Shown here: positions 16,886 to 25,696 of the stretch, one piece after another | Layout: every line of letters starts with the position of its first letter | Position numbering within the stretch: the stretch's first letter is position 1 | Source of the DNA: Flammeovirgaceae bacterium SG7u.111 | GTDB lineage: Bacteria > Bacteroidota > Bacteroidia > Cytophagales > Flammeovirgaceae | Assembly (NCBI GenBank): GCA_034044135.1 | Contig: CP139021.1 | Span: 2,805,635-2,869,634 of the forward strand | Length of the DNA: 64,000 nt | Direction: 5' to 3' | The notes under the pieces: generated by a model | What the model was told of the DNA's origin: nothing | The model's input: only the letters and a program-made list of their open reading frames with translations | Database searches by the model: none | Position numbers and translations under genes: made by a program

Positions 16886-17573
16886 ACTATAAAATGATTA
16901 AGGTGAAAAATGTTTGAGCACAGAAGTTCTGGTTTTTTTATGACAAAATCAAGAAATAATACAACTTATTTTTGAGGTGCATCATCTTTTAACATTTTGG
17001 TATTATGGGCATGTCCTATATTAATTAATGTTAAACAAAGCTTGTTTGTTGGTTTATCTGTGGTTTTATTCTCCAGTTGTATTCAATTATTATATCGTTA
17101 CTGATTTGGTTGGTAAACAGGAAACTTGAAAAGTTTATATAGTTTCCATTACCAGTTGTTAACATGTAGTTTGTTCGGAGTGTTGGAGAGGGTTTTGGGT
17201 CTTTGGTTCTTGTATATGCTACATGCAGAAAGAATATCCATTCTCATGATCAGTTCGGTTATCTTTCAAGAAAGTTGTAATGGAAAAGAGGGGCAAATAC
17301 TAAGTAGCAGACATGGATTGTAGATTTTATTTCGAGCAGATCTTTCAACATACTTATTGATTTTATTAGGTGCTGAGTAAATATTTATGGGTCTAAGCAA
17401 AAAAAGAGATCAACTGTCAAAAGTTATTGATGAGCAGAAAGATACCATCGATTGCTGAGTGTTATCCAAGAGCCGAGTTCAAAATAAAAGAATAAAAAAT
17501 CAAAAAAAGATGGGTGTAAGTTTTGTACAAAAGTGAATTTGTGTACTTTTGCATCACGTTAATCGAAAACGAC
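16886..17573. other. Intergenic region before the tRNA pair (about 690 bases)
   Basis: No supported gene. An open frame at 17126-17323 has neither protein-like composition nor family resemblance. The right end contains the tRNA promoter (17521-17551). Confidence 0.5.
17521..17551 (+). promoter_or_regulatory. Promoter of the tRNA-Phe pair
   Basis: TTTTG at 17521-17525 and TACTTTTG at 17544-17551 match the Bacteroidota -33 TTTG and -7 TAnnTTTG elements with an 18-base spacer. The first tRNA begins 22 bases downstream. Confidence 0.7.
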
Positions 17574-17646
17574 GGTGTTATAGCTCAGTTGGTAGAGCAT
17601 CGGACTGAAAATCCGTGTGTCGGTGGTTCGAATCCACCTAACACCA
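17574..17646 (+). tRNA. tRNA-Phe (GAA), copy 1
   Basis: This is a 73-base cloverleaf: acceptor GGTGTTA/TAACACC with discriminator A, D-arm AGCTCAGTTGGTAGAGC, anticodon loop CTGAAAA (anticodon GAA) and T-arm GTTCGAATC. The CCA end is not encoded. It is identical to copy 2. Confidence 0.97.
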
Positions 17647-17655
17647 CAAACCTCC

Positions 17656-17679
17656 AAAAGTCGCAAAAAGCGGCTTTTT
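17656..17679 (+). terminator. Terminator after tRNA-Phe copy 1
   Basis: AAAAGTCGC and GCGGCTTTT form a 9-bp stem (one G.T) with an A-rich loop and a T-run. The same terminator follows copy 2. Confidence 0.75.
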
Positions 17680-17708
17680 CTTTTGCATCAGAGTTGAACG
17701 AAAACAAT

Positions 17709-17781
17709 GGTGTTATAGCTCAGTTGGTAGAGCATCGGACTGAAAATCCGTGTGTCGGTGGTTCGAATCCACCTAACACCA
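17709..17781 (+). tRNA. tRNA-Phe (GAA), copy 2
   Basis: The sequence is identical, base for base, to the tRNA at 17574-17646. It comes from a ~135-base tandem duplication that also includes the short leader and the terminator. Confidence 0.97.
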
Positions 17782-17790
17782 CAAACCTCC

Positions 17791-17816
17791 AAAAGTCGCA
17801 AAAAGCGGCTTTTTTT
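17791..17816 (+). terminator. Terminator after tRNA-Phe copy 2
   Basis: Same AAAAGTCGC/GCGGCTTTT stem as after copy 1, followed by a longer T-run. Confidence 0.8.
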
Positions 17817-17937
17817 ATGCCCTGACTTTACGCTGATTAAGCTTTAGTCAAAACTATATTCGTCATTGATTATTTGGATGTCGTTTTTTTCTGAGGTGCC
17901 AAGTAAAATCATGAAGGGGCAATATTGTTATCGCTTT

Positions 17938-18381
17938 TTACCACCCAGGGCCATGTTTTTCATTCGGATCAGGATGGACTATGCTGCTATTGTTGAGCAG
18001 CATAGGATCTTCGCCTCTTTCAACAGCTTCGTGCATCAATAATAACGAATTGAGGATCGGTTTTTTACTAGCTTTTTTCCCTTGCCTGTTAATCAATGCA
18101 TTTTGTGCCGCTTCCCAAAAATACCTTCGGTTTTTAGGGGCAAACGTCCTCAAATCAAAGTTGAACATAATATCTTCCTCATCCCTGATGAACCCTCCGT
18201 ATCCATTGGATGAATCATACTTTTCTTCGCGGTACACAAATTCTTCTAGGTATTCGTAAAATTCCTCAGCTCCAGGCATATCCTTTAGCTCATCCGTGAT
18301 GTACTCGAGGACATAATTCAACCCAGACCATCGGCTTGAAAATGTCCGCCCATCTTCTAATATCCAAAATGCTGATGGCAT
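17938..18381 (-). CDS. Hypothetical cytoplasmic protein (147 aa)
   Basis: A 147-residue acidic, aromatic-rich protein (WILEDGRTFSSRWSGLNYVL, EFYEYLEEFVYREEKYDS). It has no signal peptide or membrane helix. The C-terminal third ends in a Pro/Gly tail (PDPNEKHGPGW). I recognise no family. The clean frame and absence of a competing frame support coding. Confidence 0.65.
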   Translation of the reverse strand: MPSAFWILEDGRTFSSRWSGLNYVLEYITDELKDMPGAEEFYEYLEEFVYREEKYDSSNGYGGFIRDEEDIMFNFDLRTFAPKNRRYFWEAAQNALINRQGKKASKKPILNSLLLMHEAVERGEDPMLLNNSSIVHPDPNEKHGPGW

Positions 18382-18466
18382 GTTGTTTTGTTTTTAAGAG
18401 TTTATGAAATAACAGTCTTTTGCCCTTACTACGGCAATCAAATTGCCTTGTTCTCATATATTACAA

Positions 18467-18549
18467 ACTTAGAGCATGTTTAAAATCTAGGTTTGCCAAA
18501 GTATTCGGTCCAGACCAAAAAAAGCTAACATTTGAACATGCTCTAAGCG
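18467..18549. mobile_element. Short inverted-repeat element (MITE-like) behind the SDR gene
   Basis: CTTAGAGCATGTTTAAAAT (from 18467) and ATTTGAACATGCTCTAAG (to 18548) are near-perfect inverted repeats of ~18 bases enclosing ~45 unrelated bases. The unit is ~82 bases with no coding capacity. It has the shape of a miniature inverted-repeat element. It lies directly after the SDR stop codon, so it could also terminate that transcript. A related half-site, ACATGCTCTAAA, occurs at 15204-15215. Confidence 0.55.
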
Positions 18550-18553
18550 AAGG

Positions 18554-19324
18554 CTACATGTTGTAGACGCCGCCGTTGATATCGAGCGTAGCACCAGTAA
18601 TAAAGCCATCGTATTCTGACGCCAAGTATAAGACAGCTCGTGCTACATCATCTGCATTACCGGCTCGTTGGATTGGGATGCTAGCAGTTGTTGCAGCTGC
18701 TGATTCTTTTGTAGTATGAGTATTGTGGAATGAAGTTCCAAGGATAAGGCCTGGGGCAACGGCATTGACCCTAATTCCTTGAGGACCCAATTCTGAAGAT
18801 AGCGCTCGTGTGAACGTTAAGATAGCTCCTTTGCTGGTAGAATAAGCTAGCGACCCTGGATGCCCTCCTTTACGCCCAGCGAGTGATGCCAGATTAACAA
18901 TACTGCTGTTGTCGTTTTTCGCAAGGTAAGGAGAAGCTGCTCGTGTCACAAACATCATAGATGTAAGGTTGATGTCCATTACCTTATGCCAGAACTCAGC
19001 TTCCATTTCGCTCAGCATTTTTCGTGCAACCAGCGAGCCAGCGTTGTTGATCAGTATATCCAAACCGCCAAGAGCTTCTACTGTTTTTTCAACCATTATA
19101 TTCGCATCGGCTTCTTTTGTTAGGTCGCCAGGTATAGCAATCGCTTTTTGTCCTTTGCTAGTTGCGTATTCCGTCAATTGGTTTGCGGTATCGGCGCTAG
19201 AAAAATAATGGATAGCAACATTAGCCCCATTATCAATAAAGTGCCTAGTGATTGATTCTCCAATTCCTTGAGCGCCAGCGGTGGTGAGAACGTTCTTTCC
19301 GCTTAATTTAGAAGTGTTTTCCAT
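18554..19324 (-). CDS. Short-chain dehydrogenase/reductase (3-oxoacyl-ACP-reductase-like)
   Basis: This 256-residue classical SDR is an NAD(P)(H)-dependent oxidoreductase of the cytoplasm. The Rossmann nucleotide motif reads TTAGAQGIG (about 14-22; the usual TG is TA). NNAG lies at 93-96, the catalytic Ser at about 147, Tyr161 and Lys165 in YSTSK, and VNAVAPG after them. The C-terminus GFITGATLDINGG is typical of FabG, KduD and related enzymes. The substrate cannot be fixed from sequence and no pathway genes are adjacent. Confidence 0.92.
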   Translation of the reverse strand: MENTSKLSGKNVLTTAGAQGIGESITRHFIDNGANVAIHYFSSADTANQLTEYATSKGQKAIAIPGDLTKEADANIMVEKTVEALGGLDILINNAGSLVARKMLSEMEAEFWHKVMDINLTSMMFVTRAASPYLAKNDNSSIVNLASLAGRKGGHPGSLAYSTSKGAILTFTRALSSELGPQGIRVNAVAPGLILGTSFHNTHTTKESAAATTASIPIQRAGNADDVARAVLYLASEYDGFITGATLDINGGVYNM

Positions 19325-19471
19325 GTTGTTCCTATAATATAGAGTTGATAGTTGTTAGAGACAATATCTTTTTTTTACAAAAATAATATTTTATAGCACA
19401 AGTGTTCGCCATGAAGGCATTGGCAATTCCAGCCCTGGCTTAAACCATAAGAGTAGTTGAGGTCAGTTGGA

Positions 19472-19960
19472 TCATTTGTAATACCAACGATCCCTATCAA
19501 CTGCTTTTCCTCCAATCATTGAATTAAAGCATTCTTTAACGTGCTCTATGTCTTTCTTATTACTAACCTCTCTTCTAAAAATTGGGGTAAACAATATGCC
19601 CTTATCGGTAAATTGAAAAGAACCAGCATCATATACACCAACATCTGAATCTCCAAATATGTCTAAGTTATCTGTATACATGTAAAAATACTTTTCATTA
19701 TTCAAAGTACTCTTTACCAAATATACGAAGTAACGCCTATCCTCCTTCTTTAGAGTATCAATCAATGTTTTTGAGTAAAATGGCTTTTCATCTGAGCTCC
19801 GTTTCTCTAAGTGGCTCAATAATACCAGCTGCTCGCTTTCATCAAAATGAGCTAAAGGTGGATATTCGGTAAACGATGTCTCAAAATGGCATCCTCCCAA
19901 AATAAAATATATAACAATGTTGAAATGAATTTTGTGTTTTTTTATTAACAATTCAAGCAT
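19472..19960 (-). CDS. Hypothetical lipoprotein (162 aa)
   Basis: A 162-residue protein with a basic start and a hydrophobic stretch ending ILGGC (about residue 24), a plausible lipobox. A mixed soluble domain follows (YFVYLVKSTLNNEKYFYMYT, FTDKGILFTPIFRREVSN). I do not recognise the family. Upstream on the coding strand is a purine-rich tract. Composition is slightly more AT-rich than its neighbours. Confidence 0.6.
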   Translation of the reverse strand: MLELLIKKHKIHFNIVIYFILGGCHFETSFTEYPPLAHFDESEQLVLLSHLEKRSSDEKPFYSKTLIDTLKKEDRRYFVYLVKSTLNNEKYFYMYTDNLDIFGDSDVGVYDAGSFQFTDKGILFTPIFRREVSNKKDIEHVKECFNSMIGGKAVDRDRWYYK

Positions 19961-20030
19961 CTTTTTTTTCCTGGTTTATATTTTTTCTTTTTCCTTTTCT
20001 TTTTTTTCTTCTTCCCTCTGACCTGAGCAT
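19961..20030. other. Pyrimidine/purine-asymmetric tract
   Basis: About 60 bases are almost pure pyrimidine on the plus strand (mostly T with scattered C), so purine-only on the coding strand of the lipoprotein just downstream. It may act as an A/G-rich translation enhancer or be low-complexity slippage DNA. Confidence 0.6.
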
Positions 20031-20093
20031 CCGCTCGGGTCTTGGCGGTATTGGCTATATCGCAATCCTACCTACCAAACATACAAAAACCAA

Positions 20094-20124
20094 AAATGCC
20101 CCGCCAAGATAGGGCAGGGCATTT
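20094..20124 (-). terminator. Terminator of the PhoD-like gene
   Basis: On the minus strand AAATGCCCTGCC pairs with GGCGGGGCATTT (one G.T) and TTTTGG follows. It lies 23 bases beyond the stop codon of the phosphatase gene. Confidence 0.8.
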
Positions 20125-20146
20125 CGATGTTCATTTACAAAAACCG

Positions 20147-22654
20147 TTAAAGCACACAAGTAAGCATTTTGGTGTCTTTGTGAACCATGCTGTTGATATG
20201 CTCAAACTTTCGGCTTTTGCCGCTTTCTGGTTCGGAAACTTCGATGGTATATGCTCCTAGTTTGAACACTCTTGGCGCATAGGTGTTGCTGTTTGCCCGG
20301 TAGGCGTATACCAACTCACCATTGTCGTCTATCACTTTTACTAGCGGGCTTTCTGTCCCTTTTATTTCAAGCGTAGGCAGCCAACCAGCTACCTTTTTTC
20401 CGTAGTTTTCCTCGTTGTCAAATTTCTTTGGCCAGCCTGGGTAACGGGCTTCTTCAGGTTTGCCGTCCAAGTCGGCTAAGAAGCGGATGGCATCGGTATC
20501 AATAGTAAGGGCTTCGGTATCGAAGGTGATGAGTCCATAGCCAGAAGCTCTTTTTTGTGCTTTTTGGTACCTGTTCGGGTCTTTTGTGTCTTCTGTTGGG
20601 TTTGAAATAGCGTAGATGTAGTTTTTGTTGTGGAAGGCATCAAGGTAGTTTCCTGTGTTGGGCAAGCCGTGTTCGGGCCGGTTTTTTACTGCCCAGCCCA
20701 GTTCATCTGCTTTGAACCTACGCTCGTAACCAACCGAAATGGCTGGGGTAACAAATACCCATCCGGCATCTTGGTAGTCGTCTATGCCGTATTGCACCAA
20801 TACAGGGATGTGCTGATCGCCCACTATGTGGAAGGCATGTGCTTTTCTGATAAGTTTAACGGCTTTATCTCTTGCCGATTTGGGCCAGCCTCCTGTGTCA
20901 AGGTCGCCGTGGAGGTACATTTTATCAGGTCCATGGTGGGTGGCACAACTGGCAAATACGGTTTGGGTGAGCAGGCATTTCATTTTTGCCCCTTCCCAGT
21001 CGTTCACCCAATGTTCCAGAAATTCCAATTGCCTATCTCCCAATAATTTCAAGCCCGGTTTTTCAAGCTGTGAAGGGCTGTCAATTGGTTCTTTGAGATG
21101 ATCGGAACGCCCTTCCCACCAAGAGACTTTTTCTGGTCCCGACTTGAAGGCCCTGTCCATCACTATTCCAAAGCTTACGTTGCCATAAACCAAGTCAGAA
21201 TAATACACCATTATGTCGTTGTCCATTGGTGTAGCATCGTAAGGATCGGGTAGGTGGGCTGCATTGGTTTTTACTACCACGTTCAGCATATCTACAGGTT
21301 GTACATAGCCAGATCGGTCATCGGGATTTCCGTCGTACCATTGCTCTACTGTTACTTTTTTGCCGCCTTCTCCCCAGAGGTTTCCTTGGTACACTTCGTG
21401 GTCATCGGGAAGGCAAATGGTAGGGCGGTTGCGCATCAGGTCACCAAAAGCCCAGCCGAACATATTCCATTTCCCTAGGTAATTGATGATGGTTTTTTCA
21501 CCCGGTTCTCTTCGGATAGGGTAGCCGCCATTGCCTTCGTAGAGTTGGTCGCCAGAGAAATACAAAAGATCAGGATTGCTCTTGGCAAGATTGTTAACCA
21601 GCGGTTGGTAGGGGTAGCCTTGCCACTCTTGGCAGGTAAGGCCTCCTATTAGCAAAGGTTTGTCTTTTGGGTCAGCTTGGATTTCGCCTTCATAAAAGTA
21701 AGGTTCAATTTTCCCATTGTTTCGTTTTTCGTTGTAAACCAAGCGGTATTTATGAGCTTTGGTATCGTCAAAGTTTTCCAGTTTGAAAGTCGCTATTCGA
21801 GCATCTTTCAAAATGCCCTCGGTGGCTACGGTTTCCCATGTCCCTTCTTTTTCTAGCTGAAGCTCTACATTTTGCTCATCGTCAGCTCCTATTGGGGGCA
21901 TTTGGGCAGTCATTTTCATAGTGCCCTTGCTAAGCGTGTACATGCTCCAAAGTATAGGGCCAAAGCTGTTTTCCTTTTGTTTTTCTAACATAGCGCCTGC
22001 TAGGCTGAGGTCATCGAACCAAAATTTGGGCATGCCCAAGCTTTTTCCTCTTCGCTGGAAATTATTCACCATGCTAATCCCTCCCTTCAGTTCTTTTACT
22101 TCGGTTTCAATAATGGCTTTGTTCCCTTTTTTGTCTTCTACTTGCGCTTTGAGGAAGTATCCGTCCACCAGTTCTTCAGCCCCGACTACAAGCTTGAAGT
22201 TTTCTAGGGAAAATCCGTTTGGGAGCTGTTCTTTTTCTTCGTTTATAAATAGGTATCCACTGGTATGGACGCCGATGTCTATCCCTTTTCCATAATAGAC
22301 AAGGGATTTGATGTTGTTTTCGGTTTGGTCTTGCAAGCCTATTCTTAACCCAGCCGTCCCTTCTTTTTCTCCCATTTCATAAGCGCCCATCTGAACCGAA
22401 ATTGCAAGGTTTCCCGTGCCGTTGAGCAGTTGGGTGAGCACCACGGCTTTCATATTGTTGATGCTGCCTGTACATTCCAGCCTGCCGTTGTTCACTCGCC
22501 AGTCTTCAAGAGGTATAGTGTAGATGTCTTTGTCGACCCAAACTCTATTGTTGATGTCGTCAAAATTTTTGAGATAAGCAGGTTTTTCGCTTCCGCAACT
22601 TGAGAGAATGAGTAAAGCGATAAAGTAGTGAATAATTCGTACAGATGGTTTCAT
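20147..22654 (-). CDS. PhoD-like metallophosphatase lipoprotein
   Basis: This 835-residue protein has a lipobox LLILSSCGS (Cys20). The first ~220 residues look like a concanavalin-type beta-sandwich (LAISVQMGAYEMGEKEGTAGLRIGL). The C-terminal ~500 carry the PhoD/alkaline-phosphatase-D calcineurin-like core: LLYFSGDQLYEGNGG, ICLPDDHEVYQGNLWG and HAFHIVGDQHIPVLVQYG supply the Asp, His and Asn metal ligands. PhoD enzymes cleave phosphate mono- or diesters outside the cell. It is divergently transcribed from a sugar symporter/GH43/GH10 set. The front beta-sandwich suggests a polysaccharide-linked substrate; this is inference. Confidence 0.85.
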   Translation of the reverse strand: MKPSVRIIHYFIALLILSSCGSEKPAYLKNFDDINNRVWVDKDIYTIPLEDWRVNNGRLECTGSINNMKAVVLTQLLNGTGNLAISVQMGAYEMGEKEGTAGLRIGLQDQTENNIKSLVYYGKGIDIGVHTSGYLFINEEKEQLPNGFSLENFKLVVGAEELVDGYFLKAQVEDKKGNKAIIETEVKELKGGISMVNNFQRRGKSLGMPKFWFDDLSLAGAMLEKQKENSFGPILWSMYTLSKGTMKMTAQMPPIGADDEQNVELQLEKEGTWETVATEGILKDARIATFKLENFDDTKAHKYRLVYNEKRNNGKIEPYFYEGEIQADPKDKPLLIGGLTCQEWQGYPYQPLVNNLAKSNPDLLYFSGDQLYEGNGGYPIRREPGEKTIINYLGKWNMFGWAFGDLMRNRPTICLPDDHEVYQGNLWGEGGKKVTVEQWYDGNPDDRSGYVQPVDMLNVVVKTNAAHLPDPYDATPMDNDIMVYYSDLVYGNVSFGIVMDRAFKSGPEKVSWWEGRSDHLKEPIDSPSQLEKPGLKLLGDRQLEFLEHWVNDWEGAKMKCLLTQTVFASCATHHGPDKMYLHGDLDTGGWPKSARDKAVKLIRKAHAFHIVGDQHIPVLVQYGIDDYQDAGWVFVTPAISVGYERRFKADELGWAVKNRPEHGLPNTGNYLDAFHNKNYIYAISNPTEDTKDPNRYQKAQKRASGYGLITFDTEALTIDTDAIRFLADLDGKPEEARYPGWPKKFDNEENYGKKVAGWLPTLEIKGTESPLVKVIDDNGELVYAYRANSNTYAPRVFKLGAYTIEVSEPESGKSRKFEHINSMVHKDTKMLTCVL

Positions 22655-23016
22655 GATTTTATCGAAAGCAGTTGTGTGATTAGGAATCTTGGCATTGTGA
22701 TATGTTTACAATTATAGGGAATGTAAGCTGAAAATTGGGTTTATCAAAAACAATTCTCAGCTATTGTAGCTGGGCGATACTTACGTCATGAGCAGCTATT
22801 TTAGTAGGTAGGGGCTAATTAATTTTGGTCTATAAGTAGAAAAATCGGTAAAAATATGTTTGGGCAAACTCTATATAAGTGAGTGGAGAAGTTTTTAAGG
22901 TAGTATAATTTTTTTTAATATATCCTATAACAATAAGCAATCCTTTTTTAATTCTCCACTAACAACTTATTGAGGTGCATTAGAATGCATTTCGCTTTTT
23001 TTAATTTGCTTTAAAT
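22655..23016. other. Divergent promoter region, PhoD-like gene / sugar symporter
   Basis: About 360 bases without a gene. It must carry both divergent promoters. I see a small palindrome GCATTAGAATGC near 22977-22988 but no recognisable operator or riboswitch. Confidence 0.45.
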
Positions 23017-24450
23017 ATGAAAAACGAAACACAGAAACTTTCAACCAAAGAAAAAATTGGCTACAGCCTTGGCGACCTCTCTGCCAACCTGATCTTTCAA
23101 ACTCTTATCACTTACCTGGCTTTTTTCTATACAGATGTATTTGGCTTGGAGCAAAATACGGCTTCCTCAGTTATATTTTGGGTAGGAATGGTAGCCGCTT
23201 TGGTTTTTAACCCATTAATTGGGGTATTAGCCGATCGAACAAATACCAAATGGGGGAAATTTAGGCCATGGGTATTGTGGACGGCTGTTCCGCTTGGAAT
23301 CGCTTCTTTGCTCACGTTCACCACGCCCGATCTGGACGCTTCTGGCAAAATAATCTATGCTGTAGTCACCTATTCTATTTTGCTTTTTTTGTATGCGGCC
23401 AACAATTTGCCTTACTCTTCTCTCAGCGGTGTGATCACGGGCGATATGAGTGAGCGGAACAGCTTATCGTCTTACCGGTTTGTTGCGGTGATGGTAGCGC
23501 AGTTCATTGTCCAAGTGTTCATGTTCCCGTTTATCGAATATGTAGGGGGAGGGGACAAGGTCGAAGGGTTTTCCAAGGTAAATACTTTTCTGGCCATCAC
23601 AGGAACCGTTCTGCTGATCATCACTTTTCTCACTACCAAAGAGCGGATCATTCCCAAGCCAGAGCAGAAATCTACCCTAAAAGAAGACTTTGGAGACCTG
23701 ATAAAAAACAAGCCTTGGGTCATTATGCTAGTGGTGACTATTTTGGTATTTGTCACACTGGCAATGAAGGGCGGAAGCTATCTGTATTATTTCCAAAACT
23801 ACGTGGATCAAGAGAGCCTATCGGCATTTTTAGTACCGGTAGATAAGTTGTTTTCGTCCATGGGGTTGAGCTTTGACTCCCCTGCCTCTATGGGCTTTGC
23901 GCTTTTCAATGCAGGTGGAATTATATTTATGATCGTCGGGATTTCATTTTCAAAAAACTTGGCGGATAAATATGGAAAAAGAGATGTTTTTCAGCTTTTC
24001 CTATTCATTTCCACCGTCCCAATTCTCTTGTTTTATTTCTACGAACCCTATTCTATAGTTATAATTTTCATTTCCCAAATCCTGCACGGCTTCTTTTATG
24101 GAATAACTATTCCGTTGTTATGGGCGATGATTGCCGATGTTGCCGATTATTCGGAGTGGAAAAATAACAGAAGGGCTACTGCTATTATCTTCTCGGCAAT
24201 GCTCATGGGGCTTAAAATTGGGCTAACCGTTGGAGGCTCGCTCATCCCGAAAATCAATAATTGGTATGGATATATCCCAAACAGCGATACCCAGTCGGAA
24301 AGCGCACTTTCAGGGATTAAAATGCTTGTCAGTATTTATCCTTCCATCACATTTTTTGTTGCATGTGCGCTGCTGTTTTTCTATAAATTAAACAAACAGA
24401 TGGAAGTGAAAATTGAAAAAGAGTTAAGTGACCGTAGGAATGAAAATTAA
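23017..24450 (+). CDS. GPH-family (glycoside-pentoside-hexuronide:cation) sugar symporter
   Basis: This 477-residue inner-membrane protein has about 12 transmembrane helices. GPH hallmarks are EKIGYSLGDLSANLIFQ at the N-terminus, FNPLIGVLADRTNTKWGKFRPWVLW after helix 2 and YGITIPLLWAMIADVADYSEWK in the second half. The family takes up disaccharides, pentosides or short xylo-oligosaccharides with Na+ or H+ (XynP, YicJ, MelB types). Placement 11 bases before a GH43 gene and near a GH10 xylanase points to xylobiose or arabinoxylo-oligosaccharides. Confidence 0.92.
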   Translation: MKNETQKLSTKEKIGYSLGDLSANLIFQTLITYLAFFYTDVFGLEQNTASSVIFWVGMVAALVFNPLIGVLADRTNTKWGKFRPWVLWTAVPLGIASLLTFTTPDLDASGKIIYAVVTYSILLFLYAANNLPYSSLSGVITGDMSERNSLSSYRFVAVMVAQFIVQVFMFPFIEYVGGGDKVEGFSKVNTFLAITGTVLLIITFLTTKERIIPKPEQKSTLKEDFGDLIKNKPWVIMLVVTILVFVTLAMKGGSYLYYFQNYVDQESLSAFLVPVDKLFSSMGLSFDSPASMGFALFNAGGIIFMIVGISFSKNLADKYGKRDVFQLFLFISTVPILLFYFYEPYSIVIIFISQILHGFFYGITIPLLWAMIADVADYSEWKNNRRATAIIFSAMLMGLKIGLTVGGSLIPKINNWYGYIPNSDTQSESALSGIKMLVSIYPSITFFVACALLFFYKLNKQMEVKIEKELSDRRNEN

Positions 24451-24461
24451 ACCGAAAAACT

Positions 24462-25478
24462 ATGTCTGAAATAATTGATACTAAAAAAGTTCAAGAATTG
24501 AAATCCAAAGAGATTTCAAAACCTTTGGTTTCGCACATGTACACTGCCGATCCTTCGGCGCATGTGTTTGGTGGGAAAATTTACATCTACCCCTCTCACG
24601 ACATTGATGCTGGCATTCCTTTCAATGACAACGGAGACCACTTCGGAATGCAGGATTACCACGTACTTTCGATGGAAACTCCTGACTCGGAAGCGGTTGA
24701 CCATGGCGTGGCACTAGATGTGAAAGATGTGCTTTGGGCGGAGCGCCAAATGTGGGCACCCGATGCCGCCGAGAAAGAAGGCAAGTATTACCTCTATTTC
24801 CCAGCAAAACGCAAAGACGGAATTTTCCAAATTGGTGTGGCTGTTGGGGACAAGCCCGAAGGTCCATTTGTGCCGCAGCCAGAGGCTATTAAGGGAAGTT
24901 ATTCCATCGACCCCGCTGTCTTTCAGGGCGATGACGATCAATATTACCTCTACTTTGGAGGGATTTGGGGCGGGCAACTTCAGAAATACCGAAACAATAA
25001 ATACGGTGAGAGCCTTGAAGAGCCCGAAGATGGTCAGCCTGCTCTCGGGCCCATTATGGCAAAGCTGAACGAGGACATGACGGAATTTGCAGAAGAACCA
25101 GTGGAATTGAAAATCTTAGATGAAAATGGAGACGAACTCTTGGCTGGGGATCATGAAAGAAGGTATTTCGAAGCGCCTTGGGTGCACAAGTTTAATGGAA
25201 AATATTACTTCTCTTATTCCACGGGAGATACCCACCTTATTTGTTACGCTATTGGCGATAGCCCATATGGTCCATTTACCTACCAAGGGGTTGTCCTGAA
25301 CCCGGTAATCGGCTGGACAAACCATCATTCCATTGCCCAGTTTGAGGGAAAATGGTACTTGTTTTACCACGATAGCTCCCTTTCGGAAGGTGTTACTCAT
25401 CTGAGAAGTGTGAAAATGGTCGAGCTGGTTCATAACCCGGATGGCTCCATTCAGACAGTAGATGCTTATCAATTATAA
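24462..25478 (+). CDS. Glycoside hydrolase family 43 enzyme (beta-xylosidase/alpha-L-arabinofuranosidase type)
   Basis: This 338-residue five-bladed-propeller enzyme has the three GH43 carboxylates visible: general base Asp30 in YTADPSAHVF, pKa-tuning Asp at about 150 in SIDPAVF and general acid Glu at about 237 in RYFEAPW. No signal peptide is present, so it acts in the cytoplasm on sugars imported by the symporter that starts the operon (11-base gap). It probably removes xylose or arabinose from oligosaccharides. Specificity within GH43 cannot be settled by eye. Confidence 0.9.
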   Translation: MSEIIDTKKVQELKSKEISKPLVSHMYTADPSAHVFGGKIYIYPSHDIDAGIPFNDNGDHFGMQDYHVLSMETPDSEAVDHGVALDVKDVLWAERQMWAPDAAEKEGKYYLYFPAKRKDGIFQIGVAVGDKPEGPFVPQPEAIKGSYSIDPAVFQGDDDQYYLYFGGIWGGQLQKYRNNKYGESLEEPEDGQPALGPIMAKLNEDMTEFAEEPVELKILDENGDELLAGDHERRYFEAPWVHKFNGKYYFSYSTGDTHLICYAIGDSPYGPFTYQGVVLNPVIGWTNHHSIAQFEGKWYLFYHDSSLSEGVTHLRSVKMVELVHNPDGSIQTVDAYQL

Positions 25479-25532
25479 CGATCAACTTGAGTCTTTTAGG
25501 AAGTTTAGTTTATTGGTGAGTATTTCAGTTGA

Positions 25533-25623
25533 AAAGAAGTTAGAGGCTAGAAGTTAGAAAAAGTGGAGTTTGAAAGGATTATTTTTTTCTAGCCTCTAAT
25601 TTCTATCTTCTAACCTCTTCTTT
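25533..25623. repeat. Intergenic inverted-repeat element, family P (copy 1)
   Basis: The left arm contains TTAGAGGCTAGAAGTTAGAAA. The right arm is its approximate complement (TTTTTTCTAGCCTCTAA... with a second TTCTAACCTCTTC half). The ~90-base unit can fold into a long imperfect hairpin. A related element sits at 52162-52248. Both lie in intergenic DNA after plus-strand genes. Confidence 0.65.
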
Positions 25624-25696
25624 ATCAATCCCAAAAGCTATCTCATTTCGGATTATCAAGTATATTCTTAAAGAGTCATTTATAAAAAACGAAATC

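Larger units (their letters stand above)
17561..17830 (+). repeat. Tandem duplication of a tRNA-Phe/terminator unit
   Basis: Two ~135-base units, starting at about 17561 and 17696, each contain CGAAAAC, the tRNA, an ACAAACCTCC spacer and the terminator. The tRNA and terminator parts are identical. The leaders differ at only a few bases, which points to recent duplication or gene conversion. Confidence 0.9.

Noticed and set aside
17126-17323. 65-residue open frame
   Set aside because: No protein-like composition, no family match, no terminator or promoter support.
17523-17825. A 100-residue open frame with two identical repeats
   Set aside because: It is the translation of the two tRNA-Phe genes and terminators; the VIAQLVEHRTENPCVGGSNPP pattern is a known artefact of tRNA translation.
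17561-17830. tRNA pair as an integration site of a genomic island
   Set aside because: No integrase and no attachment-type direct repeat beyond the tandem duplication itself.
22977-22988. GCATTAGAATGC as an operator for the xylan locus
   Set aside because: A single short palindrome with no second copy; could occur by chance.
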